Shown: positions 46,331 through 56,494 of the stretch, piece after piece
Layout: each line of letters starts with the position of its first letter
Numbering within the stretch: position 1 is the first letter of the stretch
Assembly (NCBI GenBank): GCA_018417955.1
Contig: JACTVC010000001.1
Span: 2,480,001 to 2,544,000 of the forward strand
Length of the DNA stretch: 64,000 bases
Origin: Laccaria trichodermophora
Taxonomy: Eukaryota > Basidiomycota > Agaricomycetes > Agaricales > Hydnangiaceae
Direction: 5' to 3'
Translations under genes and position numbers: made by a program
The notes under the pieces: generated by a model
What the model was told of the DNA's origin: nothing
Databases searched by the model: none
Seen by the model: the letters and a program-made list of their open reading frames with translations, nothing else

Positions 46331-48103
46331 ATGGTGGTAAGTACAACACCAGCCATTTCAACTGCGGTTGACCCATTACTGTATAGAAAATATCAGTTCT
46401 CCAACATGCACCGGATGCTCATCTTCCTGTACGGCCGGGAGACCCAACACCCACCTCCCGCAACCTCAACCCCCTCATGCACCCTTTCGCTCGTGCCAGG
46501 GAACGCACTCGCGCCTTGAATGCAGCGAAAATGGACCGGATTTTTGCTAAACCATTTATAGACAGTTTGGAGGGGCACATTGACGCTGTGGAGGTTATCG
46601 CACGTCAACCTAACTCGCTTACAACGATAGCTAGCGGGAGCTGGGAAGGAGGTGCGTGCGTGCGCTCACCTGGGCCTCTTTACCCGTTTTTTTAACATCT
46701 TCAATGCTAGGAATTATCTTACATAACCTCTCAACGCGACAGCAGCTCGTGAAACTTCCGCATGCACATAAGGGCAAGGTGTCTGGTCTGTGTTTTGCTG
46801 CAGGGGATCGGTTTTTGAGTTGTGGTGTGGATCGTAATATTAAGCTCTGGGGATTTGACGGCACCGAGGTTTGTGTCTATTTTTTCTCTCTTGTTAATGC
46901 TGAAGCCGATTATATCTAGCCTCTAAATGTCTTTCCTGGCAAAACGGCTTTCAAGTATGATATCTTTATTTCCATGTCTCCAGATGTTAGATCTTTATCC
47001 ACTTTAGCTCAATAGACCACCACCTCAATGAACCCCTCTTCGCAACAGCATCAAACACTGTTCAGATATGGGACGAAACAAAGTGCGTTGTAGCTTTTTA
47101 TATATATCCTCGCCCCATTTACCAATGAAATTTTAGGAGCGCTCCTGTATCCAACCTCACCTTCCCCACATCGACCGAAACGATAACCGCAGTCCAATTT
47201 AATTTGAGCGAATCATCCGTCCTCGCCAGCATAGGGTCTGACCGCACATTCACGCTATACGATATTCGAACTGGAAAAGCTGAGCGCAGAGTCGTCATGC
47301 AGGTTCTTTATCCAATTTAAATATTCTCTCTCTAATGATTACTCAACAAACAATCAGATGCGCTCCAACTCCCTAGCTTGGTCACCCACCTTCCCCACAA
47401 CCGTCCTCCTAGCCTCAGAAGACCACAACCTCTACACCTTCGACATCCGACATCTCAACACCCCAAGCCACATCTACAAAGCCCACGTCGCAGCCGTCAT
47501 GTCATGTGACTGGTCCCCAACGGGCCTGGAATTCGTGAGCGGCGGATGGGATCGCACAGTCAGGATATGGAAGGAGGGCCAAGGCCATTCACCCGAAGTG
47601 TACCATACGAAACGGATGCAAAGGTGTGCTTGTTTTGCTTTTCTCACATATCTCCTCAGTTTTTGATAATGAATATGAACAGAGTTACGTCGACAGTCTT
47701 TTCAGGGGACGCGCGATTCGTGCTGTCAGGCTCTGATGATGGTAATGTACGGATATGGAAAGCCAAAGCGTCTGACAAGCTTGGAATCATCACTGCGCGC
47801 GAGCGTGCTGCGATGGAGTATAGAGATAGCCTCAAGGAGAGGTGGAGGGTCGATTCGGAGGTCAGCAGAGTCGCGAGGTACGTTTCATTCACTTTTTATC
47901 TTCATCTCTGGATGGGGTAGTTACCTCGCTTTTTTAATAGGACAAGGCATCTACCAAAGTCGGTACATTCGACGTCAAAACTTAAGCAGACAATGTTGGA
48001 GGCCCAACGCGTCAAGGAGGAGAGGAGACGGAAGCATACGCGTGCGGGGGAAAGCAAACCCAATCCGGAGAGGAAGAAGGTGGTTATTGCGGAGCAGACG
48101 TAG
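46331..48103 (+). CDS. SOF1: SOF1/DCAF13, WD40 protein of the small-subunit processome
   Basis: Nine exons: 46331..46336, 46387..46651, 46711..46868, 46920..46954, 47008..47082, 47137..47302, 47358..47623, 47683..47877, 47941..48103; 442 residues. The first coding exon holds only ATG GTG; it is supported because the next exon then reads KISVLQHAPDAHLPV and LNPLMHPFARARERTRALN, the family N-terminus. WD repeats follow (FAKPFIDSLEGHIDAVEV, DRFLSCGVDRNIKLWGFDG, FVSGGWDRTVRIWKEG, EVYHTKRMQR, VLSGSDDGNVRIWKA). The Sof1-specific C-terminus ERAAMEYRDSLKERW...TRHLPKSVH is present, ending in a basic nuclear tail. The protein acts in the nucleolus in 18S rRNA maturation. Confidence 0.95.
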
Positions 48104-48608
48104 TATTCCTTTTTCTTCTTCTTTTCTCTCGCGGCGATCGCTGTCGTTGTCATTGGACAATGGGTACACTTTGGTTTTATTTCTACACTGGCCGACCGAT
48201 CGTATCTTCTGGACTCTAGAGTCTCCTTCGGCAGTTTGTTCAAGCAGCCGACATTTTTGTGAAGTTCGAAGGCCTCGGGTCTCCATGACCCCGCGATTCG
48301 GCTTCTGGGCTCGTATCGCGTGGGTCATAGATAAGATTCGAAGGTACAAGTCGACGGAACGAATCGTAATAGAGTGATCACTTGTTGAGGTCTTGTCTTA
48401 AATCATCATGATCTTGAAACATATTACGTCCTGCACATCCACTAGTACCTCACTCGCTTACCAGCAACGAGTAGAATATCGTCGTTTTCGTTCACAAGGC
48501 GCTTGAACCTACAATCGCCACCGGCTGCGATAACGCGGAACACCGTACCGCCACACGGCACAACCTTCCCAATCTTCCCGGAAGCGTTGACAAAATCTGC
48601 GGTTTGTC
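48104..48608. other. Intergenic, nothing recognised
   Basis: The SOF1 3' flank and the promoter of the isocitrate dehydrogenase mitochondrial transcript. Confidence 0.5.
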
Positions 48609-50676
48609 ATGACGATCATGCAGAGGACATGTCCTCGCAGCCTGCGTGCGCTAAGCCGCCCCTCTTGGACTTGGACACCCGCCTTTCCACCGGCTGCCAC
48701 GAGAGGATTCGCGATCAGCCTTCTACGGCGTGAGTTGTTGTTGAGTTTCTTCTTTTCGCCTTGCCGTTCCACGCGTTACCTTGGGCAACCGCATGACCTC
48801 GAGTTCTATGCCGTGCATGGCGTTTATTATCAAGCCATCACCACGGCGCGCGCTCTCTTTTTCTTTTTTCCAAACCGACCGAACGAACGCTAGGCTCATA
48901 CTACTGTCACTTCTTTGCTAGAAAACAAGATGTCACAAAAGATCGTCGTTCAGAACCCCATCGTCGAACTGGATGGCGATGAGATGACCAGGATCATCTG
49001 GAAGAAGATTCGCGAGGAGGTGAGATCCCTCATTCTATCAACCACAACTCAAAACGTGAACGACATTTTTCGCAGCTTATCCTCCCGTATCTCGAACTAG
49101 ACATCAAGTACTACGACCTGGGGTTGGAGTATCGCGACCAGGCACGTTCTGAAATCCCACTTGACTAACCTCTTGATGCTAATATGGTATCTATCCAGAC
49201 GAACGACCAAGTCACCGTCGACGCAGCCAATGCCATCCTTAAATATAGCGTCGGCATCAAATGCGCGACCATTACTCCAGACGAAGCTCGCGTCGAAGAG
49301 TTCAAGCTCAAGGAGATGTGGAAGAGTCCTAACGGGACTGTAAGTCGCGTCCCTCTAAGTATAGTATTTCTGTTCTGACCTTGGATCCTCAGATTCGAAA
49401 TATCCTTGGTGGCACGGTTTTCCGTGAACCCATTATCTTGTCCAAGATTCCCAAACCCATTCCTGGATGGGTGAAACCCATCGTCATTGGAAGACACGCT
49501 TTCGGTGATCAGGTACGCGATAAAACCCATCCTCTCGCAATGGGCTTGTCCTTGACGGTTTGTCCGGTAGTACAAATGCACGGATTTCGTCGCTCCTGGA
49601 CCTGGCAAGCTCCAGATGGTTTACACGCCTGCTGATGGGTCAGCACCTACTACCTTGGACGTGTACAACTTTAAAGGGCCAGGAGTCGCCATGAGCATGT
49701 ACAACACCGATGAGGTATGACCCCTCGTCTATCCCAAGCATTGGCCTATTGATCATTTAAACGGTTCAGTCTATCATCGGATTCGCGCATGCATCTTTCA
49801 AGATGGCGTTATCTAAGAAGATGCCGTTGGTCAGTGTATCTCTATCTGAGAAGCGAGGAATATACTGATTAAGATTGCAGTTCATGTCAACCAAGAACAC
49901 CATTCTGAAAAAATACGATGGTCGCTTTAAAGATATTTTCCAGGAAATATACGAAGCGTGAGTAATCATCTTCTTTGTATGTTTGTTAGCCTTTGCTGAC
50001 ATCACGCAGTGAATACCGAGCCCAGTTCGAAGCGGCTGGCACGTACTACGAGCACAGGCTGATCGATGACATGGTGGCGCAGGCAGTCAAGTCTTCTGGA
50101 GGTTTTGTGTGGGCATGCAAGAATTACGATGGTGATGTCCAAAGCGACATCCTCGCACAGGGCTTTGGAAGTTTGGGTATGATGACCAGCGAGTTGCTCA
50201 CCCCTGATGGCGGGATCATCGAAAGCGAAGCCGCCCACGGTACGTACGACCCTCAACTATTGGAATTTGTCTGACATTTATTTGCCTTCCAAGGAACCGT
50301 GACCCGCCATTATCGTGAATGGCAGAAAGGCAAGGAGACATCGACGAACCCCGTTGCGTCCATCTTCGCATGGACTAGAGGTCTTCTCCACCGCGCTAAG
50401 CTCGATGGAAATGACGCTCTCCGCAACTTCTGTAATGATTTAGAAGAGTCATGTGTAGATGTCATCGACAAGGACGGCATTATGACCAAAGATCTTGCTT
50501 TGGCCATACATGGGAAGGAGATGAAGAGGGAGCACTGGGTCGTTACTGACGTTTATATGGATGCCGTTAACGTGAGAGGCGTCTTCCCTTGTTCGTTTTC
50601 CAGCAGCTGACACACAAGGTTTTTTTACCAGGCTAAACTCCAGAAGAAACTAGAGGCGAGGGTATCGAAGGCGTAG
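48609..50676 (+). CDS. NADP-dependent isocitrate dehydrogenase, probably dual-targeted
   Basis: Exons 48609..48729, 48922..49019, 49076..49141, 49199..49339, 49393..49512, 49571..49714, 49770..49829, 49881..49957, 50010..50239, 50294..50571, 50632..50676; 459 residues from ATG 48609. It oxidises isocitrate to 2-oxoglutarate and makes NADPH. The first exon encodes a basic, Ser/Ala-rich presequence ([20 protein letters not shown]) typical of mitochondrial import. An in-frame ATG at 48930, just inside exon 2, starts [20 protein letters not shown], the start of cytosolic forms. Family motifs: [61 protein letters not shown] and SEAAHGTVTRHY. The 192-base intron 1 is far longer than the others and pyrimidine-rich near its end, fitting an internal promoter. 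Intron 3 is GC-AG. It ends RVSKA, a weak match at best to a peroxisomal signal. Confidence 0.93.
49142..49198 (+). other. GC-AG intron in the isocitrate dehydrogenase gene
   Basis: Donor GCACGT after CAG, acceptor ATCCAG; joins LEYRDQ to [13 protein letters not shown] as the family requires. Confidence 0.8.
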
Positions 50677-51637
50677 ATGTGTTTTCTTGAATAACACCTA
50701 GGCGAAACCACATTTTGATTCGTGTGGATATCTTTGCTCATATCTATACTTTATCTGTAACTGTACCCTAAGGACGCAAGGCTATGCGATACCACGCTGT
50801 ACATCGCCGTGTTTTTCTATTACGGAAATCTGCGCGCTGGATAGATAGATTCAGACGCTTGACGAACGGTGCTCCGGAAATGAGATATTTGCAGAGCGTT
50901 TATCTTCACAGATGACGGGTTGTGTGAGAGTGCTAGTGGATTCACGTCAGTTTGCCTTTATCTATCCCACTCTCTGAACAAAATGAAAGACGGGTGTCAA
51001 CCAAGTTTTCCGTGGAAGGTGAACCCCAAGAGTCCCCATATGCTTCGGAAATTAATAGTCGTCGCCGATGAGAAGCAGTGGTTAGGCGATGAAAAACGCG
51101 ACTTCCCCTTGAGATACCTGAGAGGTTGCATGGAAACATTTCAGGAACGGAAGCCGTCACGGTGAGAGTGAATAATTGTATCTCTTGGCATGCTAGCTGT
51201 CCGCTGGACAGAGAAGGATGTCTGCCAGACCTAAAACCAGAAGGGGTTCGGGCATAGAAGCACCCATACCCAGCCATACCCTCAAACAGAGCAGATGACC
51301 CTGTGTTCGGAGCCGCCAAATAGCGGAAGACGGGGAGATAGGATGGTCCGCAGAGAAGGTTATGTAGTGCATGGCTATGGCCTTCTTCCTCAAGAGATAT
51401 CTCCCCGTGTAAGTTGAATGTCAATTCGGGTGGTACAATGATTCCTGGATACAAGGACAAGAGATCGTCCTGCAAGATAAGGTTCAACAAGCTCACTCGT
51501 CCCCAAGTTTATGACGAGCTTCCGCAACGATAACGGGCTTTGGAGTTTGAATGTTGCTGTCTCCAAAATTTCTGACGTCTTGAAATGCACATATGTACAT
51601 TGTAAGTCGATGCAGGTTGGTGCACCAAGGGTGCATG
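50677..51637. other. Region with one long minus-strand open frame, uncertain
   Basis: Contains the 3' flank of the isocitrate dehydrogenase gene. A minus-strand frame at 50942-51496 is open for 184 codons (starts VSLLNLILQDDLLSLYPG, from GTG) and a second, in another frame, at 51390-51590. Both look moderately protein-like but match nothing I know; they may be remains of a gene. Confidence 0.3.
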
Positions 51638-51780
51638 ATTCAACAACAACACGACAGCCACTGCGACTGTTAGGTTGAACACGCTCTGGGATCTTTCCCC
51701 GGATGCTGTGGTTGCGGCGAGTGGTACGTGCAGGTGGAGCAGGATTTTGGAGAGAGGAAAGTTTAGGGAGATGGGGTTGG
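51638..51780 (+). pseudogene. Second relict of the Hikeshi/OPI10 3' end (relict B)
   Basis: The plus strand reads LSPDAVVAASG and, in the same frame, ILERGK, matching MSPDVAVPMSV and FLERGN of the intact protein. Read on the minus strand, the DNA matches the intact Hikeshi 3' end (CTCTCTCCAAAA near 51750, GCATCCGGGG near 51700, GATCCCAG near 51690), then jumps to TAACAGTCGCAGTGGCTGTCG, which matches the same distant point as in relict A. It sits beside the 3' end of F-box copy 5, the same arrangement as copies 3 and 4. Confidence 0.7.
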
Positions 51781-51931
51781 CATTATCACTTCAGCCCATT
51801 TGTATTACCATATTCAAGGATCGTCATGCAACCATGCTTTCGCTCCCCTCCACCGTGATGATAAGACCCAAAATAACATGACCAAGGAAGGGTATGAAGG
51901 GTTTAAGAAGTATCATTGCCCCTCACGCCGA

Positions 51932-53305
51932 TCAGAGAAAACGGGTTTCTTCATCACTATAAAAACTGTCATCACATTGTGTCTTCCATGGATCTGCCTC
52001 CACCACCGACAATTGATCCTTTAACCAGTCCATTCGGGTCAGCCTTGACAATGACAAGGGATCCAAGTACAGCGAGCGCAAGGGCACACCTAGACATTGG
52101 CGGTCATGGACAAACTGAAATAATGCACCTCGGTCATCAATGCGACGGACAGCGAGACCATCGAGCTCAGGCCAGAACGGCCGAGAGTCTGTTGTTTTGA
52201 AAGACCCTACAAAAGAACGTTTATTAAATTTGGGAAGAATAAGCAACTTGATCCCTGGGAAGCAAGCGTTGGCGAGGGCTAAAATCATCAATTCGCCGTG
52301 AGCGGCGGGTGCAAGGGTGAGTGATTTCAACGCCGGAAATTGAGGAGCATTACTAGTTTCCCTCCCGAGTTTGGTGAGGTCGCTTAGAACAATTGGAGCA
52401 ATGGTAAGTCCCTCTAAATCCGGGGCAGATATAGAAAGTAGAAGCTGAGAAACTTCTAGCATATTTCCGAAGATGCGTATGTAACGGAGGAAGGGCATGT
52501 CATGGGTATCATGGAGATCGGTAGGCCATTCGAGAACGAAATCGTCGTAGACACACAATGTGACCAAGGATCGACAGGACCGTAACATGTTGGAGAAGTC
52601 AGTGTAGAGAATCGGGTGATTCGAGACCGCCAGGTGAAGCTGTGTTACAGCAGTAAGAGGAGGACGGCAATAGCTCAAACCCAAACCTTTTAAGTGTACA
52701 CTCGTCAGGTTAACGGCATCAGCTACAATTGCGAAGGGTTGTGCAGCACTACTCATATCAGAGCCCTCCTCCGAGTCAAAGCCCTCCACACAGATGTGCT
52801 GTAGCATTGGATAACCTTTGCACATCGAGCCAAGGATGCTCGAAATCTCCGCGGCGGATTCATAAAAGGAATCAGACCTGACTCTGATGGAACGGCAACG
52901 TCGGTAATGAGGTTGTAAGATGCCTATGAGCGTGCCAACGTTTCTCTGGCTTGGAGTCGGGGTAAAGGTGATATTAAGATCGATGGGGGAGTCCCTGGAT
53001 CTGCCAAGGTAGACCTGTAAACCGCCCAAATCTCGGCGAAACGAGATATCCACGTTCGACCACAGCGTCGGTGCCCCGTGGGCGACTTGGCGCCAATAGC
53101 GCGACACCTTCCCAAGGGTGAAAGGAAATCGCCAGTACAAATGTTTGTCCAATGGAAGGAGCATGTTTTGTGACATTTCGAAGATGTGCACAAGGAGTTC
53201 GGGCGGTAGTTCGTCCAGAGTTGCCTTCTGACCATCCAATGAGGAGGTCCTCAAGGCTTCGGAGTCCTTTTCAGTTTCTAGATTGCTTTCAAGGGTATCA
53301 GCCAT
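51932..53305 (-). CDS. F-box family protein, copy 5, intact
   Basis: A single frame of 457 codons from ATG at 53303-53305. N-terminal F-box (DELPPELLVHIFEMSQN, then RYWRQVAHGAPTLWS), then the LRR-like family blocks (SLVTLCVYDDFV, YIRIFGNML, GLTIAPIV, FPALKSLTLAPA, CFPGIKLLILP). It is closest to the broken copy 4: they share the DSEAL N-terminus, the leader GTTCTTACTCAA before the ATG, and a 3' flank beginning GTGAGGGGCAATGATA. The protein stops five codons earlier than copy 4. It lies 45 kb from the tandem block and on the other strand, so it was copied together with its flanks by a dispersed duplication. The SCF adaptor role is inferred from the F-box. Confidence 0.87.
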   Translation of the reverse strand: MADTLESNLETEKDSEALRTSSLDGQKATLDELPPELLVHIFEMSQNMLLPLDKHLYWRFPFTLGKVSRYWRQVAHGAPTLWSNVDISFRRDLGGLQVYLGRSRDSPIDLNITFTPTPSQRNVGTLIGILQPHYRRCRSIRVRSDSFYESAAEISSILGSMCKGYPMLQHICVEGFDSEEGSDMSSAAQPFAIVADAVNLTSVHLKGLGLSYCRPPLTAVTQLHLAVSNHPILYTDFSNMLRSCRSLVTLCVYDDFVLEWPTDLHDTHDMPFLRYIRIFGNMLEVSQLLLSISAPDLEGLTIAPIVLSDLTKLGRETSNAPQFPALKSLTLAPAAHGELMILALANACFPGIKLLILPKFNKRSFVGSFKTTDSRPFWPELDGLAVRRIDDRGALFQFVHDRQCLGVPLRSLYLDPLSLSRLTRMDWLKDQLSVVEADPWKTQCDDSFYSDEETRFL

Positions 53306-53840
53306 TGCGATCTAAAAATTATTGAGTAAGAACGGACCAACAGAATGAGGACTCCGAAGGAGAGTAAGTAGTTTCGATTTGGTTTTGATCAAGCACTGCC
53401 GCACTGCCACTGTCTTGCTCTTTCCTAACAAAGCCAAACAAAAAACCCTGGTGCTCATGGAATCGTTGTGCCAACAACTGATTGAGACCCCTTCCCATTC
53501 ATAATTCAATTTGATTACCTCTTCGATTCCCTCATGCACCCACAGATCAAGGTCGTCCAGAAGCACCGCCTGCAGGGCCATATTTCACAAAAATGGCAGA
53601 ATGCGCTTTGCGCACAGCCTGACGCTGCTTGACGATGTGCTCGTCCCTCAATTCGGGTTTAAAATTTCCGGCAGGTCCCAACATTGATCAGGCACTCTGA
53701 CCGTTCAAGACCGTTCATCACTTTCATGGTCATCGGATTTGCATCAAGTATGTAATGTGTGCGAGGCCCGAGGGGATTTAAAGGGGACCCTATTTTCTGT
53801 CTTCTGTTGTCCTTCTCTTTCACAAAGATTGCCATTGACA
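53306..53840. promoter_or_regulatory. Divergent promoter region, F-box copy 5 / WW-domain gene
   Basis: About 535 bases between divergent starts. An 89-codon minus-strand frame (53312-53581) is present, but it is not shared by the homologous copy 4 flank and is probably chance. Confidence 0.4.
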
Positions 53841-55752
53841 ATGCAAAACCCTGATCCCCGACCTCTTCCCAACGGTTGGACTCAACACTATGATACATCG
53901 TAAGGGGTTGCCACTTTTCTCTCGGTAACGAATACTGATGCATATGATCCTTGGATAGAAGGAACACTTGGTATGTTTGATCAAGTCCTCCTCTCGTGTA
54001 TCCTAACGTGTTTACCCGGTCAGGTATTATGTTCAGATCAACGTTACGCCCCCGAGGGCTTCCCATCAGCATCCAGCAGATCTGGGGCCAGTCAACCAAG
54101 CGGGGCCTTCGGGAGCTTTAGGTGCCCCACCACCCCCGCCTTCTCTTTACCCCGGGATACCAGCATCTCTGCAGAGTGGTCAGGGCCCTCAGTCGAATGG
54201 AGGTTCTGGTCTTTCGCTTGCTCAGCGTCTCTATGCGAGCTCGGCCAAGACGGAATCAACTCCGCCATTGATCCCGGCTAGCGCTAGCGATCTCAGAAAT
54301 CTGAACGTTCCCCAAGCACCTCCCAGTCGCACGTCTATGTCTGGCATTTCCGCGCCCCCAGCCCCGGTTTCCCCTCCAACGGGCCTCAGGTCGTCTCCGT
54401 CTTTGCAGAGTATCCCTCGAGAGAATGATGCAACCTATATACCCACAAATTCCGCTGATCGTCGTACCGACCAGCCTAACGGATCTGGCAGCTCCAGGAC
54501 GGATACTCCAGTCCGATCGGATTCGGATATCGCGCCACCGTCGTATGCATTAACGGATGATGAATTCTCGATTCCAGATCAAATGAACGACAGCCAAGAA
54601 GCACCTACAATCCAGCCGCCCCCTCTGGACAGAGCACAGTCTTACGATGTGCCTCCGCCTCCTCTCCGGAAAGATAACCATCCAAACCCAGCCAATGATG
54701 GTACTGCATCCCAACCCCCTCCTTTCCAGAGAGCACAATCTTATCAAGTGCCACCGCCCCCTCCTCTCTTGGGACACAGAACGCCGTCATATCCTGCTAG
54801 CAGTTCTGCACATCCATTATCTTCTACTGGACCTCGATCTACTCCCCAGATCAGCACCATGGCCCAACCTCAACAAACGGGTAATTCCTCTGAATCAACA
54901 CCATATCGCCAAACGACGGCTTCTCAGCCGCCACCCTGTCAAGGCATGCCTGCTACAGGCAACCAACCGACGCCACAACCCCAGGCGCCAGGTGGCTCAG
55001 CGGTCGGAAACTCAATTCTGAACAGCAACGTAGTACAAGCGCTTCTGAATATATTCTCTGGTTCGAATTCGGGGGTCAACCAGTCCACTCTACATGCAGT
55101 GCTACAGGGCCAGCCTGGTGCCGACTACCAGAGCATTATCAGTGCCTTGACGCTAAAGCAGCAGCAGGCGAACATGCACCGCTTCCAAGGATCTCAGCAG
55201 ACACCTCCCGTCGACTACCAGCCTTTGATTAATGAGCTGAGGCTTCAGATGATCTCTAGCTCTCAATCGGCTGCCACTCAGCAAGCTTCCACCCAACAGA
55301 GTGCCACCCAACAGGCTTTCGCTCGCCTGGCTCAGCAGACTTCTCCTCATCAGGCTTCCTCCACTCAACAAGTTTTCGCTAATTTGGCTCAGCAATTTGC
55401 AGGTCCCTCTGCCACTCAGCAGGTTTTTGCTCACCTGGCTCAACAGGCTGCCCCTCAACAGCAACAGCCTTTCGCTCAACCACCCTTCGCTCAACCACCA
55501 TTCGCTCAACCACCTTTCGCTCAACCGCCTTTCGCTCAACCGCCTTTCGCTCAACCGTCTGTCGCTCAACAGCTCGCCGCTCAACAGACCGAAGCTCAAC
55601 AGGTCGCCGCTCTGGAAGAGCAGATGGCTGCTCTACAAGTTTATCACCGGCTAGCAGCGCGTGGCCGAAACAACGCCCTTGACTTGTTGGACGATGGGAG
55701 GTACACTTATGTCAAGAAGAGATCATCCAACGACATTTTAGACCTTATTTAA
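53841..55752 (+). CDS. WW-domain protein, Pro/Ser- and Gln-rich
   Basis: Exons 53841..53899, 53959..53970, 54024..55752; 599 residues. The N-terminal WW domain reads [20 protein letters not shown] and continues to PPRASHQHP; it is assembled over three exons, the middle one of 12 bases (AAGGAACACTTG). The rest is low complexity: Pro/Ser-rich with two copies of a PPP..RAQSY.VPPPP unit, then Gln/Ala-rich with three TQQ.FA.LAQQ units and six FAQPP units, and a short C-terminus ([19 protein letters not shown]). WW domains bind proline motifs; the partner is unknown. A fungal protein of this design could act in RNA processing or at the cell periphery, but I have no direct evidence. Confidence 0.85.
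55471..55560 (+). repeat. Coding minisatellite, six 15-base units (FAQPP)
   Basis: Unit TTCGCTCAACCACCN; the six units differ at single bases and the last ends in Ser. It lies within the WW-domain gene. Confidence 0.95.
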
Positions 55753-56494
55753 CGGCGGCGAGATTTGCATGTTAAAAGGTTTACGGAACTGTTATTGCGG
55801 TTAGATATCGAACGCACAGCGCTTGTTGACAGTTGCAGGCCGGAAATCTCAAAAGAACAACATGGAGTTTGGATTCTCTTTGGCCCTCTAGCATTTCTTT
55901 GGACTATATATTTATTCGATAGCGGTTGTGGACGTAACTTGCTTGATTTGTTAATGATCTACGTGCGTGTGAAGCGGCTGACCTGCGAACGTACTTACGT
56001 CTTCGAAGTTCTGCGTCATTTTACCTTCAATGCTTGCTGGAAGGCGCTAAACGAGATCAGATGGGCAGAAGGCATGCCATACTTATCACAGGCATCCAGG
56101 TTTGTGGGAAAAGGTCGTATCTTTGCGTGCTTAGAAAGGCTAGCTTGCCATGTGCCCCTGAGGTCCCTACTGTCAACTCTTCCTTCTTTCTCCTTTTCCT
56201 TTCTTTCCGTTGTCTTTTCTGTCCCCTCCATCCTCCGGCAAATCTTTTTGCTGTCGTCGCCGAACCCCTGTGAAACTAACCTCCTAGTCTCCGTTTCCTT
56301 GTTGGATGCTTCTTCGCCAACTTTTACTACATCAAGTACCTCTGGTATGTGGGGGACGACCAGTGTCGTAAAAATATTCTCGTCCTTAACGATTCCCCAG
56401 GTGTATTGAACAGGACCCTCGCATCTCAGGAGAAACACTTGTATGAACAAACCATCTCTCCTGCTCACAATTCATCGCCAACTCAGCACGCGAT
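55753..56494. other. Intergenic, nothing recognised
   Basis: 740 bases between the WW-domain gene and the next gene. A pyrimidine-rich stretch at about 56180-56240 may be promoter. Open frames on both strands overlap and look like chance. Confidence 0.45.

Noticed and set aside
53659..54099. Minus-strand ORF of 146 codons
   Set aside because: It overlaps the WW-domain exons on the plus strand, which have clear homology and splice sites.
54550..55654. Alternative-frame ORFs in the Pro/Gln-rich region
   Set aside because: Low-complexity repeats are open in several frames; only the WW-linked frame continues across the introns.
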